A program made the position numbers and the translations under genes. A stretch of DNA of 64,000 bases from an uncultured Duncaniella sp. (GTDB lineage Bacteria > Bacteroidota > Bacteroidia > Bacteroidales > Muribaculaceae): positions 83,502 to 147,501 of the forward strand of contig NZ_CAJTMT010000005.1 in NCBI RefSeq assembly GCF_910577345.1. Direction: 5' to 3'. The notes under the pieces were generated by a model. The model ran no database searches. It was given only the letters and a program-made list of their open reading frames with translations, and was not told the origin of the DNA. This document shows positions 26,515 through 34,206 of the stretch, piece by piece (the first letter of the stretch is position 1; the number at the start of each line of letters is the position of its first letter).

Positions 26515-26552
26515 TTGTTTATCTAAAAGATTATCAGTATATTTGTAATCTT
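26515..26552 (+). promoter_or_regulatory. Promoter and palindromic operator of the GNAT module
   Basis: TTTG (26515-26518), 19 bp, TATATTTG (26538-26545) is a full consensus promoter. An inverted repeat AAGATTA / TAATCTT (26527-26533, 26546-26552) brackets the -7 box, as at the Phd/YoeB promoter. Confidence 0.65.
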
Positions 26553-26565
26553 AACATACGATTAT

Positions 26566-26727
26566 ATGGCACGTCCGATTAAAGAAACTCCAATTCTAAA
26601 AGGGAAAGATGCCGAACGCTTCATCGAACACATACTTCAGTCCGATGATCGTAAGGAATCCCTCGAACAACGCAATAAACGCATGGCCGCCTACGAATCA
26701 GCCATGAGAATATTCGTGAACAAGTAA
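26566..26727 (+). CDS. Small putative antitoxin-like protein upstream of GNAT gene
   Basis: A 53-aa open frame beginning MARPIKETPILKGKDAERF and ending SAMRIFVNK. It is charged and helical, starts 20 bp after a full consensus promoter with a palindromic operator, and ends 24 bp before the GNAT gene. I recall similar short proteins (MARPIKETPxLxGxDAxxF) next to other Bacteroidales accessory genes. Size and position suggest the antitoxin partner of the acetyltransferase (inference); it is shorter than classical DUF1778 TacA antitoxins. Confidence 0.72.
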   Translation: MARPIKETPILKGKDAERFIEHILQSDDRKESLEQRNKRMAAYESAMRIFVNK

Positions 26728-26751
26728 AACCCGGCTATAATATCTGAAATC

Positions 26752-27303
26752 ATGACAAACGCCGAGATTGAAAGTTCGTACATAATCCGTAAACTCAATG
26801 AGGACGAAACAATCAGTGAGTTTGATTGTGGAGATGAAGACCTGAATGACTTCATTCTCAATGATGCGCCTTTTTATCTCGATGCACTTCTGGCTGTCAC
26901 CTATATTCTTGAGGACCGTAACACTAATGATGTAGCAGCCTATTTTAGTCTTGCCAATGACCGGATCGGGCTTGCTGACTTCACGGAATCGAGAGATTAC
27001 AATCGTTTCCGCAGGCCTAAATTTATAAATTCAAAACGGCTGAAAAGTTATCCTGCCGCAAAAATATGCCGTTTCGCAATCTCCGAATCTCTAAGGGGGC
27101 AAGCTATCGGAACCTATCTACTGAATTTCATTAAAACATTCTTCCTTATCAATAATAAAACCGGCTGCAGATTCATCACTGTTGATGCCTATCGCGAAGC
27201 TATACCTTTCTATCAAAGAAACGACTTCTCCTTTCTTAATGACGATGACAGAGATAAAGGCACCCGTGTCCTATTCTTCGATTTGAATGACCTTCGGTCC
27301 TGA
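26752..27303 (+). CDS. GNAT N-acetyltransferase, TacT-like toxin candidate
   Basis: The 183-aa protein has a GNAT fold: an N-terminal segment SEFDCGDEDLNDFILNDA typical of TacT/AtaT-like enzymes, the acetyl-CoA-binding loop SLRGQAIGTYLLNF (R/QxxGxG/A type) and a final strand VDAYREAIPFYQRNDF. TacT-type toxins acetylate charged tRNAs; resemblance in the N-terminal motif, the small upstream gene and the operator-bearing promoter suggest the same role. A metabolic acetyltransferase cannot be excluded. Confidence 0.82.
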   Translation: MTNAEIESSYIIRKLNEDETISEFDCGDEDLNDFILNDAPFYLDALLAVTYILEDRNTNDVAAYFSLANDRIGLADFTESRDYNRFRRPKFINSKRLKSYPAAKICRFAISESLRGQAIGTYLLNFIKTFFLINNKTGCRFITVDAYREAIPFYQRNDFSFLNDDDRDKGTRVLFFDLNDLRS

Positions 27304-27335
27304 CAAGCTTATTTACCGGTAGATGATATTGGCTC

Positions 27336-27367
27336 TTTGTTTATATTAAGTAATTTGACTACTTTTG
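27336..27367 (+). promoter_or_regulatory. Consensus promoter TTTG-N20-TACTTTTG
   Basis: TTTG at 27336-27339, a 20-bp spacer, then TACTTTTG at 27360-27367. It would drive transcription of the META-domain gene at 27608 with a leader of about 230 nt that includes the small open frame at 27431. Confidence 0.65.
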
Positions 27368-27430
27368 TAAAATAAATCACGATATGGGGAGACCAAGGCT
27401 CTCCATGACTCCATCAATTCTTTTAATCTA

Positions 27431-27511
27431 ATGTCGCACAAACTGCGGGCTTCAATCGTTCTATCATTGACAGCCTGCATTCTGTCGTGTAAGATTGTCC
27501 ATTCGTATTAA
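27431..27511 (+). CDS. Possible 26-aa lipoprotein-signal peptide ORF
   Basis: ATG at 27431 opens a 26-residue frame, MSHKLRASIVLSLTACILSC followed by KIVHSY and a stop. It reads as a lipoprotein signal peptide with a lipobox-like LSC near its end. It lies within the leader of the META gene. It could be a degraded lipoprotein gene, a leader peptide or chance. Confidence 0.25.
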   Translation: MSHKLRASIVLSLTACILSCKIVHSY

Positions 27512-27607
27512 ACTTATTCTCTTCCGGGAGGTCTAAAGTAGAAACAAGCAATCCGAATACCGGACAACAAGCATCTATCGACATTAACAAAAAAACATTC
27601 TGTAATT

Positions 27608-28492
27608 ATGAAATTTGTTTCACTATTTGCATCAGCCCTTACAGTAGCCGCTCTTGTCAGCGGATGTGGCACTATGAAGAAAACCAACACCACCGTCACC
27701 AACGGAACATCAAACGACAAAACAACTACAGTGAAGACATCATCGTCATCCTACGACGAATCCCAGATAGCCCCGCTTATCGGCAGTTGGGCAGTGACAG
27801 CCATCAACGGCAACGCCGTGAAAGTCAACGGCGACAATCATCCCCAGATTTCTTTCGAGGCTATCCCCGACGCCAAGACAGCCATTCTTGTCATCGGATT
27901 CAACGGCTGCAACTATCTCAACGGCTCATGGATTGTCCGCGGCAGCAAGCTCGAACCAAACGGCGAGTTCATATCGTCGCTCAAAGCCTGTCATGACGCT
28001 CCCTACGAGACAGCTATGAACCAGGCACTCGGCAAAGTTGCCTCCTACTCTATTGTTGACGACAACACAATCGCCCTCAACGGTGCCGACGGCGCATCCG
28101 TCCTCACTCTCCGCAAGCGTAACCTTTCATTCCTCAACGGCGCATGGCAGGTGACAACCATTCAGGGCACACCCGTTCCGGCCAACACGGCAATCAAGAT
28201 TGTCATTGACATCGACGAATGTAAGATTCACGGCAACGCAGGTTGCAATGTTCTCAACGGTGCCATCGTCGTCAATCTCGACAAGGGCGACGGTATTGAA
28301 TTCAAGGATCTTGCGACAACCCGCATGACATGTCCCGCAATTGCAACCGAGCAGTCATTCCTTCTCGCACTCGAACAGGTTGCCACCTGCTCTGAAGGTG
28401 CGTCAGCCGACCAGGCTATAATGAAGGGTGCGAACGGACAGCCCATGCTCACCCTCATCCGTATCCCGGCCGATCAGGTAGGGGAAGAATAA
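27608..28492 (+). CDS. Lipoprotein with two META (HslJ-like) domains
   Basis: The 294-aa protein starts with a lipoprotein signal (ALVSGC, Cys about 20). It then has two META domains (about 55-165 and 175-290), each with the pattern of a W-x-V start (GSWAVTAINGNAV; GAWQVTTIQGTPV) and a later NGCNYLNG / AGCNVLNGA block. META domains occur in the heat-shock protein HslJ and in secreted Bacteroidota proteins. The second domain has the ATTRMTC motif typical of the family. Role unknown, probably periplasmic or outer-membrane. Confidence 0.88.
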   Translation: MKFVSLFASALTVAALVSGCGTMKKTNTTVTNGTSNDKTTTVKTSSSSYDESQIAPLIGSWAVTAINGNAVKVNGDNHPQISFEAIPDAKTAILVIGFNGCNYLNGSWIVRGSKLEPNGEFISSLKACHDAPYETAMNQALGKVASYSIVDDNTIALNGADGASVLTLRKRNLSFLNGAWQVTTIQGTPVPANTAIKIVIDIDECKIHGNAGCNVLNGAIVVNLDKGDGIEFKDLATTRMTCPAIATEQSFLLALEQVATCSEGASADQAIMKGANGQPMLTLIRIPADQVGEE

Positions 28493-28549
28493 TTTCTTCC
28501 TCTCCTGCCGCCATTCCTAACAACCATAACAATCCATCCTTATATAAAA

Positions 28550-29740
28550 ATGCAACCCGTTGATTTGCATAAACTGATGCTTCTCTCCGAGGAGGAGTTC
28601 AACCGCCGTCTTGACCATGTCAGGGCACAGATGGCCGATCTCGAAATTCCGGCACTGCTCATTTCCGACAATGCCAACAAATATTATCTCACCGGACGCG
28701 TCTACGCAGGATTCGTCTATATCCCTCTCGACGGTCCGGTGATTTTCTTCGTGCGCCGTCCTGTCGAGCTTGAAGGCGACGGAGTCGTCTACATCCGTAA
28801 GCCTGAGGATATAGCCGGAACAATCGGACTCAACGTCCCTCCGGCCATCGGTCTTGAGCTTGACATACTCCCATATTCAACGGCAACACGCCTCAAAGGC
28901 ATCTTCCCGGAAAGCGAATTGAAAAACGCCTCGACCGTGATGCGCCGTGCGCGTGCCGTGAAGACTGAAAAGGAGATTGAGATGATACGCCGTTCTGGAG
29001 TGAAGCATGTCCATGTCTACAGCCGTATCCCCCACCTTTTCCAACCCGGCATGACCGACCTCGGTCTTCAGGTTGAGATCGAACGCGTCAGCCGTCTCGA
29101 AGGTTGCCTCGGTCAGTTCCGCATAAGCGGCGATTCGATGGAACTACACATGGGCAATGTCCTTGTGGGCGACAACGCCGACTCACCTTCCCCCTACGAC
29201 TTTGCTATGGGAGGTGCAGGACTTGACCCATCACTTCCTGTCGGTGCCGACGGAACCCCGATCAAACCCGGCGACACAATCATGGTTGACATGAACGGAA
29301 ACTTTGACGGCTACATGACCGACATGACAAGAGTTTTCGCCCTCGGCGACATTGCCCCGCTTGCCATCGAGGCCCACAAATGCTCAATTGACATCCACCG
29401 CGAACTCTGCAAGATGATGCGTCCGGGCACTCCTGCAAAGGAACTCTATGCCAAAGCAGAAGAGATTGTCAAAGAGCGCAATCTTCAGCACTACTATATG
29501 GGGCACCGTCAACACGCCGGCTTCATCGGCCACGGTGTCGGCATCGAAATCAACGAACTTCCTGTCATTGCCCCTCGCAGCCGCGACATTCTTGCCGAAG
29601 GCAACGTCATCGCACTCGAGCCCAAATTTGTTATTCCCGGAACCGGTGCGGTAGGCATCGAGAACACATATGCCGTCTACGCCGACCATGTCGAATGTCT
29701 CACACCCGCACCGGAGGAACTCTCATATTTTGACGTGTAA
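28550..29740 (+). CDS. M24-family metallopeptidase (Xaa-Pro peptidase type)
   Basis: Cytoplasmic aminopeptidase-P/prolidase-like protein of 396 aa. The N-terminal creatinase-type domain (about 1-140) has PALLISDNANKYYLTGRV. The catalytic pita-bread domain (about 150-395) holds the five metal ligands in DTIMVDMNGNFDGYMTDMTR (Asp, Asp), GHGVGIEINELPV (His), ALEPKFVIPG (Glu) and GIENTYAV (Glu). All ligands are present. It is followed 36 bp later by the CCA/HD gene. Confidence 0.9.
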   Translation: MQPVDLHKLMLLSEEEFNRRLDHVRAQMADLEIPALLISDNANKYYLTGRVYAGFVYIPLDGPVIFFVRRPVELEGDGVVYIRKPEDIAGTIGLNVPPAIGLELDILPYSTATRLKGIFPESELKNASTVMRRARAVKTEKEIEMIRRSGVKHVHVYSRIPHLFQPGMTDLGLQVEIERVSRLEGCLGQFRISGDSMELHMGNVLVGDNADSPSPYDFAMGGAGLDPSLPVGADGTPIKPGDTIMVDMNGNFDGYMTDMTRVFALGDIAPLAIEAHKCSIDIHRELCKMMRPGTPAKELYAKAEEIVKERNLQHYYMGHRQHAGFIGHGVGIEINELPVIAPRSRDILAEGNVIALEPKFVIPGTGAVGIENTYAVYADHVECLTPAPEELSYFDV

Positions 29741-29776
29741 AACGTTAAGATAAGCCCAACCAACAACTAACCTGCA

Positions 29777-31222
29777 ATGCAGTCTTTAGAAAATATAGTA
29801 CAACAACTCGACATACCTCTCTACCACACCATAGGCGACGCAGCTGACTCGATTGACCGTCCATGCTACGCTGTCGGTGGCTGTGTGCGCGACCTGTTTC
29901 TCGAACGTCCGTCGAAGGACATAGATTTCGTCACCGTCGGAAGCGGAATCGAGCTTGCGGAAATCGTGGCGAAACGTCTCGGAAAGGGTACACACCTCAA
30001 TGTGTTCCGCAATTTCGGCACAGCACAGGTGAAGCGACATGAGGTCGAACTCGAATTCGTAGGCGCCCGCCGCGAATCCTACGACCGCAATTCACGCAAA
30101 CCCGTCGTGGAAGACGGTACCCTTGAGGAAGACCTTTCCCGTCGCGACTTCACGGTCAACGCACTCGCCATCCGCGTCAACCGCAAAGGTTTCGGTGAAT
30201 TGATCGACCTTTTCAATGGGGTCGCCGACATGGAGCGCAAGATTCTGCGTACACCCCTCGACCCCGACATAACTTTCAGCGATGACCCGCTGCGCATGAT
30301 GCGCGCCATCCGCTTCGCCACTCAGCTAAACTTCACCATACTCCCGGAGACCTTCGAAGCCATCCGCCGGAATGCAGAACGCATAAAAATCATCTCCCAC
30401 GAACGCATTGTCGACGAGCTGATGAAAATCATGCGCGCTTCTCAGCCGTCAATCGGTTGGGACCTTCTGCTCAAATCTGGCCTCCTCGCCATCATTTTCC
30501 CGGAACTGGCGGCCATGAAAGGGGTTGAAGTGGTGAAAGGACGCGGACATAAGGACAACTTCTATCATACCCTTGCTGTTCTCGACAATGTTGCCCGTAA
30601 AAGCGACAATGTCTGGTTACGGTGGGGTGCGCTGATGCACGACATCGCCAAACCCGTCACCAAACGTTGGGACGACAAACTCGGCTGGACTTTCCACAAC
30701 CATAATTTCATCGGAGCGAAAATGGTACCCCGCATCTTCCGCAGGATGCGTCTGCCCCAGGATGCGAAGATGAAGTATGTTGCCAAACTCGTCGAACTTC
30801 ACATGCGTCCCATTGCCCTCGTGGAGGACGAGGTTACCGATTCGGCTGTCCGCCGCCTCATCCACGATGCCGATGATGACCTTGAAGACCTCATGACCCT
30901 CTGCGAAGCCGACATCACATCCAAGAATCAGGAGAAAGTGCGACGCATTCTCGATAACTTCGCACTGGTGCGCGCGAAGATGGTCGACCTCAACGAGCGT
31001 GACCATATCCGCAACTTCAAGCCGCCGGTCGACGGCAACGAAATCATGGAGACTTTCGGCATAACCGGAGGTCCGCTCATCGGTATCATCAAATCGACAA
31101 TCAAAAACGCAATCCTCGACGGTGTCATCCACAACGACTACGACGAAGCCCGCGAACTCATGCTGAAAGTCGCAGCCGAGCACGGTCTGCATCCCGTTGC
31201 CTCAACATCCAACGAAGAGTAA
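29777..31222 (+). CDS. CCA tRNA nucleotidyltransferase / poly(A) polymerase family with HD domain
   Basis: Adds or repairs the 3' CCA of tRNAs. The 481-aa product has the class II nucleotidyltransferase head (about 25-160): YAVGGCVRDLFL and the catalytic KDIDFVTVG (DxD), then EFVGARRESY and RRDFTVNALAI. The RNA-binding neck follows, then an HD phosphohydrolase domain (about 265-360, GALMHDIAKP) with probable 2',3'-cyclic phosphatase or phosphodiesterase activity. The length fits bacterial HD-containing CCA enzymes. Next gene is queD, 13 bp downstream. Confidence 0.92.
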   Translation: MQSLENIVQQLDIPLYHTIGDAADSIDRPCYAVGGCVRDLFLERPSKDIDFVTVGSGIELAEIVAKRLGKGTHLNVFRNFGTAQVKRHEVELEFVGARRESYDRNSRKPVVEDGTLEEDLSRRDFTVNALAIRVNRKGFGELIDLFNGVADMERKILRTPLDPDITFSDDPLRMMRAIRFATQLNFTILPETFEAIRRNAERIKIISHERIVDELMKIMRASQPSIGWDLLLKSGLLAIIFPELAAMKGVEVVKGRGHKDNFYHTLAVLDNVARKSDNVWLRWGALMHDIAKPVTKRWDDKLGWTFHNHNFIGAKMVPRIFRRMRLPQDAKMKYVAKLVELHMRPIALVEDEVTDSAVRRLIHDADDDLEDLMTLCEADITSKNQEKVRRILDNFALVRAKMVDLNERDHIRNFKPPVDGNEIMETFGITGGPLIGIIKSTIKNAILDGVIHNDYDEARELMLKVAAEHGLHPVASTSNEE

Positions 31223-31235
31223 TTATTCCATCCAA

Positions 31236-31568
31236 ATGTATTATATCACCAAACGATTCGAACTTGCGGGTTGCCACCGCCTCAACCTTTCCTACGAAAG
31301 CAAATGCTCCCGTCTCCACGGCCATAACTGGATCGTGACTGTCCATTGCCGGGCCAAAGAGCTTAACGCCGACGGAATGGTGGTTGATTTCAGCCACATC
31401 AAGGAGCGCATCACCTCCTATCTCGACCACGGAAATTTCAATGAACTCCTCCCCTTCAACCCTACGGCTGAAAACATCGCCCGTTGGATCTGTGAGCAGA
31501 CTCCAAACTGCTACCGTGTAGATGTCCAGGAAAGCGAAGGCAACATTGCAAGCTACGTTATCGAATAG
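31236..31568 (+). CDS. queD: 6-carboxytetrahydropterin synthase QueD
   Basis: Second step of queuosine/7-deazaguanine synthesis, making 6-carboxy-5,6,7,8-tetrahydropterin. I chose the ATG at 31236 (MYYITKRFELAGCHRLN); the frame from 31197 would overlap the upstream gene. The 110-aa product has the zinc ligands in AGCHRL and LHGHNW and the catalytic Cys in ESKCSRLHGHNW. It is followed 57 bp later by queE, forming a two-gene queuosine unit. Confidence 0.93.
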   Translation: MYYITKRFELAGCHRLNLSYESKCSRLHGHNWIVTVHCRAKELNADGMVVDFSHIKERITSYLDHGNFNELLPFNPTAENIARWICEQTPNCYRVDVQESEGNIASYVIE

Positions 31569-31624
31569 TTGTAGGCCACGGAAGAAGAACGTGGACACAC
31601 CATCATAATATATTTCATTCATCA

Positions 31625-32206
31625 ATGAGCTATCGCGTAAACGAGATATTCTATTCCCTCCAGGGTGAAGGCTACTTCACCGGCACACCGGCAGTGTTCC
31701 TGCGCTTCAGCGGATGCAATCTGAAATGCGGATTCTGCGATACGCGTCATGAGGATTTCACACTGATGACTCCGGCTGCGATTATCGAACAACTGAAAGC
31801 ATACCCCTCGCGCCACGTCATCATCACGGGAGGCGAACCCTCTCTCCAACTTGACCAGATTCTTGTCGATCTCCTCCATGACGAAGGCTACTTCATCCAG
31901 ATTGAGACCAATGGCACCCGTCCGCTGCCCGAAGGGATAGACTGGGTGACCTGCTCGCCAAAAGGGGATGCTACAGGAGAGTGTGCGGTCAAACTCCGCA
32001 TGGTCGATGAACTGAAAGTAGTCTACGAAGGACAGGATGTCGAAACCATAGCCTCATCCGTCCCTGCCATGCACTACTTCCTCCAACCCTGCAGTTCCCC
32101 CCGCTACGAAGGCGGCTCAAACACCTCCGAAACCGTCACCTACATCCTCCATCACCCCCATTGGCGCCTCTCCCTCCAGACCCACAAACTCATCGACATC
32201 CAATAG
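31625..32206 (+). CDS. queE: 7-carboxy-7-deazaguanine synthase QueE
   Basis: Radical-SAM enzyme converting 6-carboxytetrahydropterin to 7-carboxy-7-deazaguanine. The 193-aa product begins MSYRVNEIFYSLQGEGYFTG, the usual QueE start. It has the FeS-cluster motif SGCNLKCGFCDT (CxxxCxxC) and the SAM-site ITGGEPSLQ. It ends in the conserved SLQTHKLIDI. Both queD and queE are complete. Confidence 0.95.
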   Translation: MSYRVNEIFYSLQGEGYFTGTPAVFLRFSGCNLKCGFCDTRHEDFTLMTPAAIIEQLKAYPSRHVIITGGEPSLQLDQILVDLLHDEGYFIQIETNGTRPLPEGIDWVTCSPKGDATGECAVKLRMVDELKVVYEGQDVETIASSVPAMHYFLQPCSSPRYEGGSNTSETVTYILHHPHWRLSLQTHKLIDIQ

Positions 32207-32244
32207 CCCCTACATCCAAGGAACTGTATCAAATCTACAAAAGA

Positions 32245-32367
32245 GATACAAAAGCACAAAAGAGCATAAGAGACAAAAGAATTTTACAATAAAGGCTATG
32301 AAGGCAACTCTCAATCTTACAGAAAAAATATATCTTTTGTCTCGTATGCACTTTTTTCTTCTGTATC
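32245..32367. repeat. Inverted 9-bp-period array (hairpin) after queE
   Basis: Left arm 32245-32279 (GATACAAAAGCACAAAAGAG...) and right arm 32334-32367 are near-complementary over about 34 bp, with 54 nt between them. Each arm is built of 9-mers such as AGATACAAA and AGACAAAAG. A near-identical left arm recurs at 61806. Confidence 0.8.
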
Positions 32368-32490
32368 AAAAAACGGAAATATTGAATTATGATAACAACT
32401 CCTTGACATTTTAAATTTTTTTTAAGGAACGCCTCCCATACTCAAGCACAATTTTGACTCCGTTAAGTCTATTTTAATGATTATTTTTCT

Positions 32491-32498
32491 TACCTTTG
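32491..32498 (+). promoter_or_regulatory. -7 box TACCTTTG for the ATPase-TOPRIM pair
   Basis: TACCTTTG lies 16 bp before the ATPase ATG at 32515, implying a very short leader. The region at -33 is T-rich without an exact TTTG. It gives the module its own promoter, separate from queDE. Confidence 0.55.
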
Positions 32499-32514
32499 CA
32501 AAAATGACTATCTA

Positions 32515-33564
32515 ATGTTCAAGACATTACAGATTCAAAATTTCCGTGGCATCAAATCTGCTGAATTGGAGGGACTCGAACAGATAAATCTTCTTTTCGG
32601 AAAAAACAACTGCGGAAAATCAACCATCCTTGAGGCGTTGTTCCTGATTACGGGACAATCCAATCCCGCATTGCCATTATCAATCAATTCGATGAGAAAC
32701 TACATGCGATTCTCAGAGGGTGATTTGAATATCGAATTCTACCAACTTAATCCTGAAAATAAAATCACGATTTCAGCAACCGGCGACAAAAACCGCCGGC
32801 TTGAAATCACACAGATAAAATCACACAGCAATGTGGTCAATCTCGACTCCCTACCTCATGGGAACTCAGATAACAGCGGAAAAACGTATGGACTGAAGCT
32901 CAACTACCGTATCGGTGAAAACGACACAAATTACAGTTCGGAACTCATAATAAAGGAAGGTGAATCTGAAAACGGGAAAGTGACAATCGACAAACGATAT
33001 AAGGAGGACCTATTTTCACAATACATTCCATCCTCCACCTCACAGCCATCACTTTTCGAGGAATTTGCCCGTATAATCGCCAATAAAAAAGAGGACCACA
33101 TACTGTCAGCACTGCGTAAAATCGAGCCGTCGATAAAAGACATTCAATTGGTGGGACAAGAAATTCTTGTTGACATTGGTGTCCAGCAACGCCTTCCGAT
33201 AAACATGATGGGCGACGGACTCCGCAAGCTCCTCATGATTATAATTTCCATCTACCGGTGCCGTGACGGAGTTTTGCTGATTGATGAAATCGACAATGGA
33301 TTCCACTTCTCAGCCATGAAAGTCCTGTGGCAAGCAATTCTGGCTGCAGCAAAAGATAATAACGTCCAGCTTTTCGCCTCCACACATAACATCGATTCCC
33401 TGAAGGGCCTGAGCCAAGTTCTGAAAGACAAGGACTATACTTGTTTTCAAAAGGATGTAGGAGCATTCAAGCTTATCAAGACTTATAGTGGAGATATGAC
33501 AGCTATCAAATATGACTATGAGTCCTTTCAATATTCAATCAATCAAGAATTGGAAATGAGATGA
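32515..33564 (+). CDS. AAA/ABC-type ATPase of an ATPase-TOPRIM defence-like pair
   Basis: The 349-aa ATPase resembles the OLD/AAA_15/RloA group. It starts MFKTLQIQNFRGIKSAELEG, with Walker A FGKNNCGKST (about 28-37), an ABC-like signature NMMGDGLRKLLM (about 229-240), Walker B GVLLIDEIDNGFH (about 256) and an H-loop FASTHNIDSL. All ATPase motifs are intact. Its TGA overlaps the ATG of the next gene (ATGA), so the two are coupled. In OLD, PARIS and AbiL systems such ATPases sense phage and control a TOPRIM nuclease; a similar role is inferred. Confidence 0.85.
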   Translation: MFKTLQIQNFRGIKSAELEGLEQINLLFGKNNCGKSTILEALFLITGQSNPALPLSINSMRNYMRFSEGDLNIEFYQLNPENKITISATGDKNRRLEITQIKSHSNVVNLDSLPHGNSDNSGKTYGLKLNYRIGENDTNYSSELIIKEGESENGKVTIDKRYKEDLFSQYIPSSTSQPSLFEEFARIIANKKEDHILSALRKIEPSIKDIQLVGQEILVDIGVQQRLPINMMGDGLRKLLMIIISIYRCRDGVLLIDEIDNGFHFSAMKVLWQAILAAAKDNNVQLFASTHNIDSLKGLSQVLKDKDYTCFQKDVGAFKLIKTYSGDMTAIKYDYESFQYSINQELEMR

Positions 33565-34157
33565 TCAATATATACCTCGAATCAAAAAATCGGTCCACAC
33601 CGGAGTATGTATTTGTGAACACTCTTCTTCATTTCATGAATATTGATCCTGACCAGTTTACGATAGTCCCGATAAACGGGAAGGATAATCTACGCAATTC
33701 AAGGAATCAGTTCCTGCAGAACACTGCCGAAGGAGGTATAAATCTTATTGTTTTTGATGCAGACTCACCCGAAAACTTGGGTGGATATAATCGCCGAAAA
33801 GCGGAAATACAAAATACACTCCTTGAGTTTGGTATTGACAGCGAGATTTTCTTATTCCCGGATAACAATAATGACGGCGATTTTGAATCTCTTCTTGAAA
33901 CAGTTGCGCGCGGAGATATTCATGAGCCATTCTTCGGTTGCTTTAACGACTATGAATTATGTCTCGGAGACAGGTATGTTCATCCAAATAGAAAAGGGAA
34001 ATTACACGCATATATCACCTCCATGCACATGAGTAGTGAAAAACGACGTAATCTCGGTGGCGGGAATTGGCTTTTTGAAGATGAAAACTATTGGAATCTC
34101 AACGCTGATTCACTGAATCCACTTAAAGCGTTCTTAAAACAATACTTCACTGCTTGA
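33561..34157 (+). CDS. DUF3226-like TOPRIM-domain protein, partner of the ATPase
   Basis: The 198-aa protein has TOPRIM-type features: an N-terminal Glu (Glu7 in IYLESKNRSTPEYVF), the DxD motif IVFDADSPEN (Asp66, Asp68) and a later acidic patch NNDGDFESLLE. This is the pattern of DUF3226 / DUF4435-like proteins; the Glu and Asp residues would bind the metal. It overlaps the ATPase gene by 4 bp. It is expected to be the nuclease effector of the pair (inference); TOPRIM members without nuclease activity also exist. Confidence 0.75.
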   Translation: MINIYLESKNRSTPEYVFVNTLLHFMNIDPDQFTIVPINGKDNLRNSRNQFLQNTAEGGINLIVFDADSPENLGGYNRRKAEIQNTLLEFGIDSEIFLFPDNNNDGDFESLLETVARGDIHEPFFGCFNDYELCLGDRYVHPNRKGKLHAYITSMHMSSEKRRNLGGGNWLFEDENYWNLNADSLNPLKAFLKQYFTA

Positions 34158-34206
34158 CATTCAATAATTCAGCAAATTATCAAGACTAAAAAATCAGATT
34201 CGATAT

